The notes: a model not told the origin generated them from the letters alone. A stretch of 64,000 bases of DNA from Cavia porcellus (GCF_034190915.1 NW_026947506.1:35257748-35321747), one strand, 5' to 3'. Counted from the first letter of the stretch, positions 45,413 through 56,714 are shown. Made by a program: numbers and translations.

Positions 45413-45830
45413 GCTTTTTTAAATAAAGCGCTTATTTTATTGAATTTTTTGGATAAATGGCTGTATCTCGACCGTACTATAACTGAGCCTTTATTCTTAT
45501 ATCTTCTGCTTTCATATCAACTGCTTCATTTCCGCACTGCTACTGAGTAGTCAGCTCTTTCTGCAGGGGAGAAAGGCCTTTTGGGCAGAGGCCAAACTCC
45601 TAAACTTATCTACTCTGTGCACTTTTTCATCACTGACCGTGCTTACCTTCTTAAGATTCTTGGAATTGGACATGCTTTGCTTTTGGACCTAGAGCGTTTT
45701 GGGCTGGCTATCTGAAATATGTTCCTGGGCTTCCGCCCTCTGCATTTGTCTTTGGCCATTGTCTTCAACACCAAGTGCAGCTGCTCAAGCTCCAAGTGAT
45801 GCCATCTGCAGGCTCACAGTGCAGGAGACT
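45413..45830 (-). pseudogene. RBISP: RBIS (C8orf59) processed pseudogene
   Basis: On the - strand an ATG at 45757-45759 opens a frame matching the N-terminus of the small ribosome-biogenesis factor RBIS: 'MAKDKCRGRKPRNIFQIASP', then a Lys/Ser-rich stretch. After a one-base frameshift a second block matches 'NLKKVSTVSDEKVHRV'. Stops and frameshifts prevent translation. Downstream on the - strand, AATAAA signals and an A-rich end (45413-45447) fit a retrocopy 3' end. The family match is from memory of the human protein; the exact boundaries are uncertain. Confidence 0.78.
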
Positions 45831-45837
45831 CCTGATT

Positions 45838-45947
45838 CCGAGCCAGGTTTTGCTATGTAGCTCAGGCTGGCCTTGAACTCACCATGTCTTCCTGCCTCAT
45901 CCTCCTGAGTGCTAAGATTACAGGCATGTGATGCAACACCCAAGGAA
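45838..45947 (-). mobile_element. B1 SINE (reverse)
   Basis: 'tgctatgtagctcaggctgg' to 'agtgctaagattacaggcat'. Confidence 0.85.
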
Positions 45948-45959
45948 ACCAGATTTTTT

Positions 45960-46550
45960 TTTCAAGAGCAGAATATTTTCATAGAGAGAAAGAAAGCTCT
46001 GTCTAAGACAAAGATAGAAGGAACCCTGAGTGGGTTGCCAATGACCCTGTATATTCTAGAGATGTTTATAGAGCAAAACCTCAAGGTGAGGCAGGTCCAA
46101 GATGAGGGAAAATGGGAACTCGCAAGGTGGGCATGCAGTGGGACAGAGCTGTAGGCAACCAATAAGATTACAAGTATAATTGCTCGGGCAGCAATGGGCA
46201 AAGACATAACAAACAAAAGTATAGAAGAAACAAAGACACAATTATAAGTAATTGGCAGAAACATAGAATTTGAAGCATAAAAATTTGTCACCCGAACAAG
46301 ACCCAGCCCAGAGTCTGTGAAACAAAGGCAAACTCTTTCGTCTGACCAATGATCTCGGTGGAAGATCTCCAAACGAGACAGGGGAAAGAAACTCCCAACC
46401 TACCAGATGTCTGGTACGATTTCATGTTCTCTAACATCGAAGAATGGATTTTAGAAACAGTGGAGGTTAAGAGCAGAATACACTTATTGAGAGGAAGAAA
46501 GCTTCTGTCTGAGAGAGACAGACTGGGTGCCGAGCAGGTGGCCCTAACCT
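45960..46550 (-). mobile_element. ERV LTR-like sequence with R/U5-type direct repeat
   Basis: The blocks at about 45965-46020 and 46471-46527 are related ('gagcagaat...gagaaagaaagctctgtct' and 'gagcagaat...gaggaagaaagcttctgtct'), about 507 bases apart. On the - strand the second block carries 'caataagtgtattctgctc', like a polyadenylation region. The pair looks like two R/U5 segments of one LTR family, broken or rearranged. Confidence 0.5.
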
Positions 46551-46992
46551 CTGGATTTTTAACGTTAGGAAGTTGGTCCATTGCAGGTGTGTCTGGGGCA
46601 GCCCTGCCCTGCCCCAGCCCAGCCTGCCCCAGGAGCATCCCACTGGCCGCCAAGCCGGCCTGGGCACCCTGGGCCTGCACACCGCCTACAGGGCAGGGGT
46701 TAGCCCTGTGTGTCCTGGGCCCCGCCTGCCCTCCAGCCTCCGTCTACCCAGGATCATTGCCCAACTTGGGCGTTTGATTCTCAACAGGAAATGGAAACAA
46801 CTATGTGAGCTCCATTTGTGGTGGCAAAGTGAGCAAATCACTAAGGAGCACCGAGCTATGGGGTGCAGCTGTGGGGCCTGCAAACCCAAGTGGGTAGCAA
46901 GCAGCGCCCCCACCTCTGTGCTGGGCAAATCTGCTCAGGACCCTGGGCCTCACCGCTGCCCTTCAACCTCAGCTGCACAACAATCAAATGGA
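46551..46992. other. Intergenic, no gene recognised
   Basis: Unique-looking GC-rich sequence without coding evidence. Confidence 0.4.
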
Positions 46993-47178
46993 GCCAAGCT
47001 GGGCACAGTGGCACCCGCATGTCATCCCAGCACTCTGGGAGGCTGAAGCAGGAGGGTTACAAGTTCAAGACCAGCCTGGGGAACTTACTGATTTAGCCAG
47101 ATCCTGTCTCAAAAAGAAAAGAACAGAGAATATAGTTGTGCACAGGTCTTGGGTTCAATCCCCATTACTGAAAAAAGG
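46993..47178 (+). mobile_element. B1-dID dimeric SINE
   Basis: 'gctgggcacagtggcacccg' to 'cctgtctcaaaaagaaaag', then a short dID half 'gggttcaatccccattact'. Confidence 0.8.
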
Positions 47179-47394
47179 GGGAGATAATAGGGTAATTGTG
47201 CTGCTTCCCAGAGTGTCGAGAGAACTTTGGAGCCAAAGGTTTGGCTGGACCCAGGTGCCTGAGGGAGCCCACTTTGGGGAGCCCACACTGGTCCTTCCTG
47301 TGCAGTGTGGTGTCATGTGGCCCCCACCTTGTATCTTTCCCTTGGACCAAACAGGGTTGTCCCAGCCCTCACAAAACATTCAGAAAAGTTCATC

Positions 47395-47480
47395 AGCCCA
47401 CTGTCTCTCTCAGATGGGAAAACTGAGGCTCAGGAGAAGCAAGGACACTCAAGACCCCTTGCTTGTGTCCAAGGCCAATG
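47395..47480. mobile_element. MIR SINE core fragment
   Basis: 'cagatgggaaaactgaggct' in a diverged MIR-like context. Confidence 0.45.
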
Positions 47481-47497
47481 GGGCTGCTTTGATTTGC

Positions 47498-47643
47498 AAG
47501 AGGAAGATGTGGAAGGGCTGGGGATTTAGCTCAGTGGCATAAGCTCCTGCCTTGCAAGCAGGCAGTCGTGAGTTCGATCCCTGGTACTGATAAAAAAGAA
47601 AAAGACAAAAAAAAAAAAAAAAAAAAAAAGAGGAAGATGTGGA
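47498..47643 (+). mobile_element. Young ID SINE with 16-bp target-site duplication
   Basis: An ID body (47514-47627) with Pol III A-box-like 'tagctcagtgg' and B-box-like 'gagttcgatccc' and a long A tail. It is flanked by perfect AAGAGGAAGATGTGGA at 47498-47513 and 47628-47643. The perfect flanks suggest a relatively recent insertion. Confidence 0.93.
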
Positions 47644-48600
47644 CCGGAGAGGCCGTCCTGGGAGAGGACCAGGCTCACTGTGCTGGGGGTCAGAACTGGC
47701 AGCCCCAGCAAGTGACACCGAGGAGCAGATTCTCAGGGTGACAGGAGACTTGAGGGCAGAGGCCCCGGACAATAGCTGGGCACTGGGCTGCTGAGGGTTA
47801 ACTAGGGCTAATTGGGGAGGAAGTGCCCAAAAGTAAAGACCAAGAGGAGGTGTAGCCCCTCACCCTGCCCTCCCCGGGGCTTCTGCTCACCGCTCCCTTT
47901 GTGAGGAACACTGCCCCCACCCCAGCCAGCCCTGCGCTCCTCTGGGGTCATTCAACTGCTGCCTCCTGCAGGAAGCCTCCCCACCAAGGCCAGCTCTGCT
48001 TGGGCGCACCATCTCCCTTCCCCGTGTTTTTGCTCCAGAACTCTGATCCTAACAACACCAAAGCCATGAAGTTCCATTTGGGATTTTGTCATTCAGTGCC
48101 TACTCATTCCCTCAGATGCAGGAAGCTCCTGAGGGCATGAACTGTTTGTCTGTCTGTCTGTCTGTTTGTCTGACTCATTCACAGCACAGCTTGCCACCCA
48201 GTAGGTGCTCAACAAATATTCCCCAAGTCCACGATTGGGTGGCTGGTGGCCATCTCCATCACTGACGTGGGCTCACTTACCTCCGTGTGTCCATCCAGCA
48301 TGGCCCCCAGCACAGTGCCCCACGCGAAGTCAGGCTCCACAGGGCCAGGATGACCTGGGCTCCCTGGATCCTTCTTAGCACTGACTTTCCAGGGTTAGGG
48401 TCCTCCTCTGGCCTGAATTGAGGGTGGTAGAGGCACTGCATCATCGGAGAACACACTGTGTGCTAGGAGCTGTGGGTGGGGGTGGGGAGGGGACAGTGGA
48501 GGATCCCATGCATGCAGAACGATCCTGTCCCTGACTTTGAGGGTTCCTGGCAGCTTCTGCACCCAGTAGGACCTCCATTAATGGTCTGGATGGAGAATGT
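47644..48600. other. Intergenic, no gene recognised; short (GTCT)n
   Basis: A GTCT tetranucleotide run lies at 48146-48172 and an L2/MIR-like 'gtaggtgctcaacaaatatt' near 48201. No coding signal was found. Confidence 0.5.
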
Positions 48601-48607
48601 CCTTTGT

Positions 48608-48747
48608 CCCAAGATGGGGATGGTGGCACCTGCTTGTAATCCCCGTACTCTAGAGGCTGAGGCAAGAGGATCATCATGAATTCAAGCTCAGCCTGAATTA
48701 TAAAATGAAACCTGGCTCCAAAGTCCAAAAAGAAAAAGAAAAAAAAG
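48608..48747 (+). mobile_element. B1 SINE
   Basis: 'gatggtggcacctgcttgta' to an A/GAAA-rich tail. It is diverged. Confidence 0.75.
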
Positions 48748-49017
48748 ACAACTCCCCTTGTCCCAAGCAGGGGAGAGAACCCAGAAGCTTCTGTGATAGA
48801 GGACGTGCCCAGGATGGGAAGATTTGATGGCCGATGTGGAGAGGGTTGTGTGGGGGCCACTGCAGGTGAGCCTGGGACCCTCTCACCCAGCCTTTCATGG
48901 GGCCGAGTTGCTCCCTACCTGTGGAACCTTGGACAAGTCCCTTAACTTCTCTGTGCTCTCATGCTCTCTGGATCAGAGACTTAAGGATAAGTCTCATGTG
49001 CATGCAGTAAATATGCT

Positions 49018-49203
49018 GGGTGTGGGGTGAACATCTGTAATCCCAGAACTCTGCGAGGCTGAGGCAGAAGGATTGCAAGTTGGAGCCCAGCCAGGGCAAT
49101 TTAGAGAGTTAGCAAGATCCTGTCTCGAACTAGAAAGATGAAAAGGACTGGGCATATAGTGCAGAGTGAAGGCCCTGGTGTAATCCCCAAAACAAAACAA
49201 AAA
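49018..49203 (+). mobile_element. B1-dID dimeric SINE
   Basis: B1 half 'catctgtaatcccagaactc' to 'cctgtctcgaactagaaag', then 'gactgggcatatagtgcag' to 'ggtgtaatccccaaaac'. Confidence 0.8.
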
Positions 49204-49456
49204 CTGGGCTAGTACCTGGCACAGAACAGGCACTCCATAGATGATGCGCTGTGTTCTGGGCCGGATTTCAGATTTAGTGCCTGGCGGCTCTGTGCGGCTG
49301 CCCTGTGCTGGGCACTGCCAGGGCTGAGAAGTTACTGTCTCTCAGCTCTGTTTGTTCAGGGCCTCCTGTCAACAACACCAGACAAAGCACACATTTGGAG
49401 GGGGTGGCAGCTCTGGGACAGGGGATCTGTTTGCTCTGGGCTCCAAGCCACGGCAC

Positions 49457-49494
49457 CCAGCAGCCAGCAGCCAGCAGCCAGCACCCAGCACCCA
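49457..49494. repeat. 7-bp tandem repeat (CCAGCAG/CCAGCAC)
   Basis: About five tandem heptamers: three CCAGCAG-type, then two CCAGCAC-type. Confidence 0.9.
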
Positions 49495-49499
49495 GCCCC

Positions 49500-51120
49500 G
49501 TGGCTGGCAAGCTGGAGAGAACAGTGTCCTCACCCAGCCTGCAGCGCTGCCCCCTCCATCCATGGCTCTCTCCGCTTCCCAGTGCCATCAGCCCGGAGCT
49601 GGGTGGCTCTGGGCTCCCACCAGATGTGAGAGGTTCTGAGACTAAAGTCACTGGGGTGAGAACTCAGGTCCTCGTCCCATGGTGCTTGTCTCTCTGTCGG
49701 AGAGCTGCAGAGCCTGAGCAGGGCTGGAGCAGGCGGGCTCAAGGGACTCTGGGTTTCCTGTAACACAACACCATGGCTCAGATAGGGAGGCTGGGGCTCA
49801 GACCTCTCCCGGCCAACTAAAGTGGGGTCTCTGACCTCTGGCCTCAGGTAGCCACAACTGATCCCTTTCCAGCAAGTGTGGGGCCCAGTTCTGCCACAGC
49901 CCCCCAGTTCCCACCAGACCCAAGTCCCTCCAACTAGTTCCCCTGCTAACCTCAAGACCAGGGGACAGAGGCTGAGTGGCCCCCATGACCAGGGCATTGC
50001 ACAGAGCAGAGGTCAGCATTGGTGAACCCAGCACACAGCTGGGAAGACTAAGGCCCAGGGTCATTGGCTCAAGGTGGCTGGCCTGCCCCAGCCCCTGACT
50101 CTGCAGTCTGCCCAGCTCTGGGCCCTGGGCCCTGCTTGCAGGGTGTCTGGTATCCAGGCCCTGCATGCTCAGTGTCCGGGCTCTGTGTCTTTTCTTGACG
50201 ACCCCATCCCTGTGCCCCATGCTGTGGCCAGAGGTTTTACTCTGTGACCCTCTGGGGCAGGCTGCTGCCAGGCCCTGGGTGACCAGGCAGGATGGCGACC
50301 TGGACGTGGCAGGCTTATCTTATACAGCCTCTCTGTCAGGGCTGCCCTGCAGGCCCTAGGGTCAGCCTTGTTGGAGTAAAGAATGAGTGGGGGACACATG
50401 GGGACAAAAGGAAGGAGACACACAGGAACACAAATACAGAAACACGGGCACAGGAGGAAGGCAGAAGCACAAAGATGAGGAACCTGGGGGACACCCTTGT
50501 GATCCAGTTTAGAGATCATGGGCAGGGACTCGGCAACTCTCCCATCATCCGCAGCCACATACCACACTCACGCACCTTGCACACCCATGGTTCACACTTG
50601 TACATGCTCACTGCACGTTCTCTGCACACAGGAGCTCTGAGGTCCCTCTTTGGTCAGCTCTCCAGAGCAGCCTGGAGTTGTGTCTCCCTGTCCCCAAGGC
50701 CGCCTGGAAGCCCCAGCCCCCTTTCCTCCCTCCCTGGCTTAGCCGGAGAGGGGCCAGGGCACACGGCCAGGAGGGGCCGGGAAGCCCCTACCCCTCACCA
50801 CAGCCCTGGAATGCGCTGACCAGCGCTGGCCTAATCCCCGCTGCCCCATGAGGCTGCTCTGCCTGGGGGATGGGATGGGATGGGTAGGAAGTCAGGCAGT
50901 GGCCCGGGGCATCAGTTGGGACCCCAGAAGGCCAGGCAGGCCCTTCACACTTGGCCAGAAAGGCAGATTTGGGAGGGGAGCAGGGCTCCCTCTCCTGGGT
51001 CTCTAGGGTGGGATTCGGAGTGGCTGTGTTCTCAGAGGTGGGAGGCATCTGGACTATGGAGTTGGCAGAGCCTGGCAGGCCCAGTGGAGGTGGGGCCGGG
51101 AAGGGCAGGGTGCGGGAGGA
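49500..51120. other. GRIFIN upstream intergenic sequence
   Basis: MIR-like scraps lie near 48910 and 49995-50070. There is no SINE of good quality and no coding evidence. A T-run with a short reversed ID fragment lies at 51132-51170. Confidence 0.45.
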
Positions 51121-51280
51121 CCTGGTGCATGCTTTTTTTTTTTTTTCCTGATGCTGGGGATAACCCAGGCCCAGAGAATGGAGAACGGGTCCCTTATTGT
51201 GCAGCTACACCCACCCCAGCCCCCGAATCCAGAGAAGGGGAGCGTGGAGGGGACGTGGCCCCTGGGGGCAGGGCTGCTGT

Positions 51281-51308
51281 GCCCCGCCCAGCCCAGCCGG
51301 CCTATATC
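51281..51308 (+). promoter_or_regulatory. GRIFIN: Candidate GRIFIN core promoter
   Basis: A GC box (CCCCGCCC, about 51281-51289) and a TATA-like CCTATATCC (51301-51309) lie about 40-65 bases before the start codon. This spacing would give a very short 5' UTR, as is common in lens-specific genes. The prediction is from motifs only. Confidence 0.5.
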
Positions 51309-51348
51309 CCTGCCCCTGACCAGCCGCAGTCCTCCTGGTGGTGGGGCA

Positions 51349-52573
51349 ATGGCCGTGCAGGTGGGTGAGAGCCTGAGCAGGGCTGGGTGGTGTGGGGCTC
51401 CCAGGCTGGTTGTGCTCCTCCCTTCTGGTGCCCATTAGACCCCAGCAGCAGGGATACAGGGGCAAAGGTCCCCCCAGAGCTGCTGCCGAGCAGGCTCATC
51501 CCATTCCCACCGTTGCCATGAGGAGGACATTCAGAGGTACATAGTCCCAGGCAGGGTCACACAGGGGAGTGCGTGGCTGGGGCTGGGGAGGGGAGGAGGC
51601 CACAGCCCCACAGGGCTCTGACCCCTTGTTTCTCTCTTCAGTTTGAAGCCTTCTGTGCAGGGGGCCTGGCCCCTGGCTGGAGCCTCATGGTCCAGGGGCA
51701 GGCGGACTCCAGCGAGGACAAGTAAGGGACACTGCTATCTCCTCCTGGGCCTCGGGCTGGGACTTTCCAGCCCTGAACTGGCTTTGTGACCTACACTGTG
51801 TCTCCAGGTTTGAGATCAACTTCTTGTCTGAAACAGGAGACATCGCCTTCCACATCAAGCCCCGATTCTCCAGCGCCACGGTGGTGGGAAATGCCTTCCA
51901 GGGCGGCCGGTGGGGCGAGGAGGAGGTGTCCAGTGTCTTCCCACTGGCCCTGGGGGAGCCCTTTGAGGTGACAGGGGCCTGGGTGGGGCCTGATGGAGGG
52001 TGATAGGGACAGGAGGCTGGGAAGGAGGGGGTTCCTGGAGGCCAGCTCCACAGTTTACCCTTCCTGGTAAGTCTCCCCCAGCCTCGGTCTCCCCATTTGT
52101 GCCATGGGATGCTCACACCTGGGCACCAGCTCCTTCCTTCTGGGAGAAAGGAGCTGGCAGCTGGCCTGAGGATGACTCTACCACTTGGCCAGATGGAAAT
52201 CAGCTCAGATGGGGAGCATTTCCACGTCTACGCCCAGGAGCACAAGGTCCTGCAGTTCCCCCACCGCCAGAGACCGCTGGCCGCCATCACCAGGGTGCGG
52301 GTGCTGAGTGACCACCGTCTGGCCCAGGTGGAGCTGGCCAAGCGCAGCCTGAGCTGGGGGTAATGTCCTTCTCTGTCCCTCTCTGTCCCCCTGTAGGGAC
52401 CTCCTGAGGATGGGCAGGGGCTGTCGCCTGGCCTTCCTTCCCACCCCTCTCCCAGCTGGCCTCCCACATCTGGCCACGGGAAGTCACCGTCCTAACATCC
52501 GGTCCAGATCTGTGCCCTGGTGGCCGGGTCTGAGGTGTGTCCTTTGGGTGTTTGCAGGGACGGGAGCTACTGA
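51349..52573 (+). CDS. GRIFIN: Galectin-related inter-fiber protein
   Basis: Five coding exons with GT-AG borders give a 144-residue protein: 51349-51360, 51642-51721, about 51808-51967, 52193-52359 and 52558-52573. The total is 435 coding bases, which matches the known family length. It is a single galectin fold, expressed in lens fibre cells in other mammals, where it is a soluble crystallin-like protein. Against the galectin sugar site, His46, Arg50, Asn59, Trp66 and Glu69 are kept. The usual Asn two residues after His is Lys48, and the usual Arg after the Trp-Gly motif is Val71. These losses fit the lack of lactose binding reported for mammalian GRIFIN. The last exon adds only '-GDGSY'; if intron 4 were retained, TAA would follow Gly140. 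All splice sites are intact and there are no stops, so the gene looks functional here. Exon edges may be off by one base. Confidence 0.93.
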
Positions 52574-52657
52574 GCGGAGCCTGCACCCTGAGATGAGCCT
52601 TGGCTGGTTCCCCGTCCAGGGTGCCTTGGGCCTCCTCCCACACCCGGCCAGACCTTC

Positions 52658-52663
52658 AATAAA
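52658..52663 (+). terminator. GRIFIN: GRIFIN polyadenylation signal
   Basis: AATAAA lies 85 bases after the stop codon, giving a short 3' UTR. Confidence 0.85.
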
Positions 52664-52679
52664 ATGCTAACTAACTGCA

Positions 52680-54110
52680 GGTGCTTTGCTGGCTGTTGTA
52701 GGTGGGAACTGGCCTGGAAAGATCCACCACGGCAAGGGGCTCGGGTCCCTGGTGCCTACACCCCAGGTGCCACCTGACCCCTACCTTGTTCTCAGGATAC
52801 CATGTCCCTGCAGGAAGGCTCCTGGCCATGGCCAACTCCCAGCAGGGCCCAGGGCCAGTCCTTGACAGAGTCCTGGGTCCCTTGGGGATCCCTGGGGCTC
52901 AATCAGGGTGGGAGAAGGGTGGCTCTGGGTGGAGGATGGGCTGGCCCCACCCTGCCTGGGCCAGGATGTCACCTGGGAAGCCCCAAAGCATCCTCCTCCC
53001 CCTCTTCCTGTTGGGGCCTTTCCTGTTTCCCCTCGTCCACCTGGAAGCGAACGTGCTCCTGCCCCAGTCTCCTCCTGTGGGGAATCCAGGGGGAGGAGGG
53101 GCGGCGGGGGCAGCTCGGAGCCTCAAACAGAGCTGAGCTCAGCAAAGAAGATCCTGACTCTGCCCCTGCTGTGTGGTGTTGGGCAAGTCCCTCGGTCTCT
53201 GAGCCTGTCCAGCATCATCCTTGGAGAGTAATGGCTTGCCCCTCTCTGTGAGAGGGCTCAGGCTTCAGACCACAGTCCTGGAGCCCTGGAGCCCTGGAGT
53301 GGCCGTGACCTCATGGCTCGCACCTGGACAGGTTTCCTGTGGTTTCCGTGCCTGTGAGCGAAACTCCTATCCTTTACCTATCACCTGTCCACTTATCTAC
53401 CTGCCTTCCTGCCATCTGTCTCCATTCAGCCGTCCTGTCACAGCTGGTCGGGCTGTTTGACTGTCAGTGTCCCGAACCTAAAGTGAGCGCGTGGCCCATG
53501 ACCACACAGGCAGAGTGGAAGATGAAGCAGCCAGGACTTTGGAACAGTGGGCTGGCCTGAGTCCCGGCTCTGCCCCTCTGTGTGAGACGCAGGTGACCCC
53601 TCTGAGGGGTCTGACCGCCTCTGACTTCTGGGGCTTCTGTCACAGGGGAGCGACCACAGCCCTGGGCTCACAGGGATAATTCAGGCCAAGTGCTGGGGTG
53701 ATGGCTGGCACGCGTCTCAGTGTCACTGCTGTGTCATCCCCAGATGTGTGGCTGGTTTTACAGGTGGGAAACTGAGGCCAGGGTGGGGCCTTGCTGCTCT
53801 CCAGACTGGGGGAGACACATGGGGCCCCCAGCCGGCGCCCAGCCCCAGGTGAGACAATGGCTGCCCCAGATTCCAGCTGCGCAGCCTCCTTCCTGTCTCC
53901 ATTCCCTCACTGCCTCGGTGTCCAGCCCAGCTGGCCAGGAGCCCCTTCCTGCCAGAGGCCTCGCCTTTGTGTCAGCCTGGCTGGTCCATGGATGTCCTAG
54001 CTCCCGGGGCCAGGCACTGGCTTCGTGGTTGGCCAGTTTCCCTGCAGGCACCCCAACCAGTGCAACTGCCTCCCCAGGAGCAGTGCATGGTGAGGTACCA
54101 AGCTCTTTTC
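52680..54110. other. Intergenic with MIR remnants
   Basis: MIR-like core pieces appear at 53170-53220 ('gttgggcaagtccctcgg') and 53750-53785 ('acaggtgggaaactgaggcc'). No coding signal was found. Confidence 0.5.
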
Positions 54111-54116
54111 CCCTGC

Positions 54117-54205
54117 TTTTCTCTTCTTTCCAGGCACTGGGAATTAAATGCAGAGCTTTATACCTGCTAGGCAAGCACTCCATCACTGAACTCCATTTGC
54201 AGACC
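54117..54205 (-). mobile_element. ID-like SINE (reverse), diverged
   Basis: 'ccaggcactgggaattaaat' to 'aggcaagcactccatcactg' in reversed ID order. Confidence 0.6.
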
Positions 54206-54213
54206 ATTTTGTT

Positions 54214-54345
54214 TTATTTTTATTTTATAGAGGCTGGGGATTCAGCTCAGTAGTGTAAGCGCTTGCCTGGCAAGCGCAAGGTCATGAGTTTGATCCCCCG
54301 TACCATCAAAACCAAACAACCACTAAATGTTATTTTTATTTTATA
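54214..54345 (+). mobile_element. ID SINE with 16-bp target-site duplication
   Basis: An ID body 'ggctggggattcagctcag' to 'gtttgatcccccgtacc' is flanked by perfect TTATTTTTATTTTATA at 54214-54229 and 54330-54345. It inserted into the T-rich head of a reversed B1. Confidence 0.93.
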
Positions 54346-54430
54346 AGACAAGTTCTTGCTGAACCTGAGATCCTCTTGCCTCAGCCTCCTAGGTAGCTGG
54401 GATTGCAGATGTGCACCACCGCACCTGGCT
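54330..54430 (-). mobile_element. B1 SINE (reverse)
   Basis: 'aagacaagttcttgctgaac' to 'ctgggattgcagatgtgc'. The ID above interrupts its head. Confidence 0.75.
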
Positions 54431-55325
54431 CAGGCTCACTGGCCAAACCTGGGGGCCCCTAGAGCCAGGCCCAAACTGCCTGGGCCCAAACAGGAGCCCA
54501 GCTTGGCAGGAAGAGCACTTGTTTCAGAGACACACAGACAGGATATGAGGGTGACTCCCCCAGGGTTGCTGGGTAACAGACATGGAGCCCACCACAGACA
54601 GCAGGTCTGACAGACCCTCACACGCACGCACCCCTCACTTGCCCCTCACACACGGCCTTGAGCTGACTTGGCTGTGAAGAGCTCTTCCATTCTCTCCCAA
54701 CTGCAAGCTATTGTCAGGTGAATCATATGGCAGGGGCCTCAGGCCAAAGGAATTCACAGCCCTCATTTTCTCCATCTGTAAAATGGGGCGCAGGGAGTGG
54801 TAACCCCAGGGCATCCTGCGTCAGCAACTGCAAGCCCTCAGTCACATCTGCCATAGCTCCCACTGCCCTCAGCACACAGGATGGGTTTCCATTTTCTCTG
54901 GCCACAGCCAGCCTCTCCCACTGACCTGCAACAGCCCCTCCTCAGCTTCCAGAGCCTTCCTGACTTCAGCTGGGCTCTGCAGTCTCTGCTTCCTGTATGC
55001 TCCACCCTCACCTCCTAGCACGTCCTCTGTCTTCTGGAGGTGGGGGGAGGGGGCAGGTCTCACCCAGCCACAGCCCAGGCTGTCCCAGAGCCCATGAAGC
55101 TCTGGAAACATTTGCTGAATGAATGCATGAGTAAATAAATGAATGAGTGGCTTGGGAAAATCACTGAGTCTTGAACAAGCTAGAGGTACCTTCCTCCTGA
55201 GACCATGGAGCACATGAGTGCCAATGTACCCCCAACCCCCAAACTAACTGGCTCTTGTATTTGGGAAAGAAGATACTACACCTTCCGACAGTGTATCTGT
55301 CTTGCTTGTCCCTTGGTTTGGGCCC
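54431..55325. other. Intergenic with a reversed MIR core
   Basis: 'ttttctccatctgtaaaatg' at 54767-54786 is the reversed MIR core. GAATGAAT-type simple sequence lies at 55115-55147. Confidence 0.5.
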
Positions 55326-55329
55326 CTCT

Positions 55330-55500
55330 CTTCCAACCCAGGCTCATGCTGAGCCCTGTGCTGCCCCAGGGCCTTTGCATAATACCTCCTTGAATACTCC
55401 TTCTCACTCTTAGCCTAGCTAGCATTTCCCCACATTCTAGCCTCTTCCAGGTGCCACCTCCCCAGAGTCACCTTCCCTTACACCAAGGCAGGGGTTTATT
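55330..55500 (+). mobile_element. L2 LINE 3' fragment
   Basis: 'ccccagggcctttgcataat', then 'ttccaggtgccacctcccca' and 'gagtcaccttcccttacacc' follow the order of mammalian L2. Confidence 0.6.
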
Positions 55501-56700
55501 AACCTCACTTCAGCATCTGTCCCCTCGTCCCAAATCCTGGATTTACCAGCTCTGGCTTTGTTGGGTTTGTCTCCCTGGCTTCACAGCAGATTCCAGGAAC
55601 AGCCATGTGGGGGATTCCCTGAATCTGGGGTTTTATGTCAAATTGGGTAATAGAACAGCACCCGTTTGTATCTTTTAAGCCACAGGCAAATTACTACCTC
55701 CCTGGAGCAGCTTCCCCCTGCCAACTGGAAGCAAGCTCCAGAGAGGCCTTAGCGCTTCTCCTCCCCCCGCTCCCTGTCCCTGTCCCCCGTCTCAAGGCCT
55801 GGAGGGAGCCATGCTCCCTGACACCCTTCAGAGGCCCCAGGGTGTCAGCAGGAGTTGGCCAGGGCAGCCCTGCTCCCTGGGGCCCAGTCTGGTGGGCTGG
55901 AGTTGGGGGGGCGGGTTTGGTCCTGTGGAGTTTGCAAAGGGGAAACAGCTGCCTGGTGAGGCCACAGCCTTCAAACTGTGTCCTCAACTCTCCGAGATCC
56001 CCAGTTGACCCAACGGCCCGGCTCTCTGCAAGGTCACGATGAAGGCCCAGATGCAGTCGTGACTGAAGTAGCAGTGGGCGGCTGGGTGGAGCAGAGCAGT
56101 CCACTGACATCTGGCCTGGAGGGGACAGTGATGATTCCTGCAGATGGCGTAGGCTCTGGGGATGCAGGCTGTGCCGGGCTTTGTGAACAGACGTGGCGGC
56201 CGGATTTGAAGGAAGAACTGGGAATCCAACTGGATGAGAAAGTGGCCAGGTGGTGGGGTCGGGGGTGGGGAAGGGGTGTGCAGGAGTCCTGAGCCACCCT
56301 AAACCGGGGGTGTGAACCCCAGGATGTGAGGAGCCCTTCCCTGCACCAGAGCTGAGCAAACAGCTGGCCCTGGGTTCTGGGGCCCTCGGTCTGCATCTGC
56401 AAGCACGGACAGGCGCCACATGACAGGCTGGGCCAGGACTCAGCAGACAGGGGCTCAGTGACTCCCAGACGGAGAGTGGTGATAAAGTATGGTGAGAACA
56501 GGCGGTAGAGTGCTGTGCTGTCCTCAAGGATCACCAGCACAAAGCCATGGACACCTGGAGACTGAGCTGAGATGTGCACATAACACACACACTGACTGTT
56601 GTACACTCAGCACAAAGAAACAGAAACTGTCTCGTTAATAGGGTTTCTATTGGTTACATGTTAAAATGATAATACTTTTGATATCTTGGGTTAAATAAAA
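55501..56700. other. Intergenic, no gene recognised
   Basis: A long - strand frame at 55694-56527 (277 codons) has no domain or splice context and low-complexity composition. I treat it as chance. Confidence 0.45.
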
Positions 56701-56714
56701 TCTGTATTCCAACT

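Noticed and set aside
55694..56527. 277-codon - strand frame
   Set aside because: It has Ser/Pro/Leu-rich composition, no domain and no splice context. The GC-rich region gives long chance frames on several strands.
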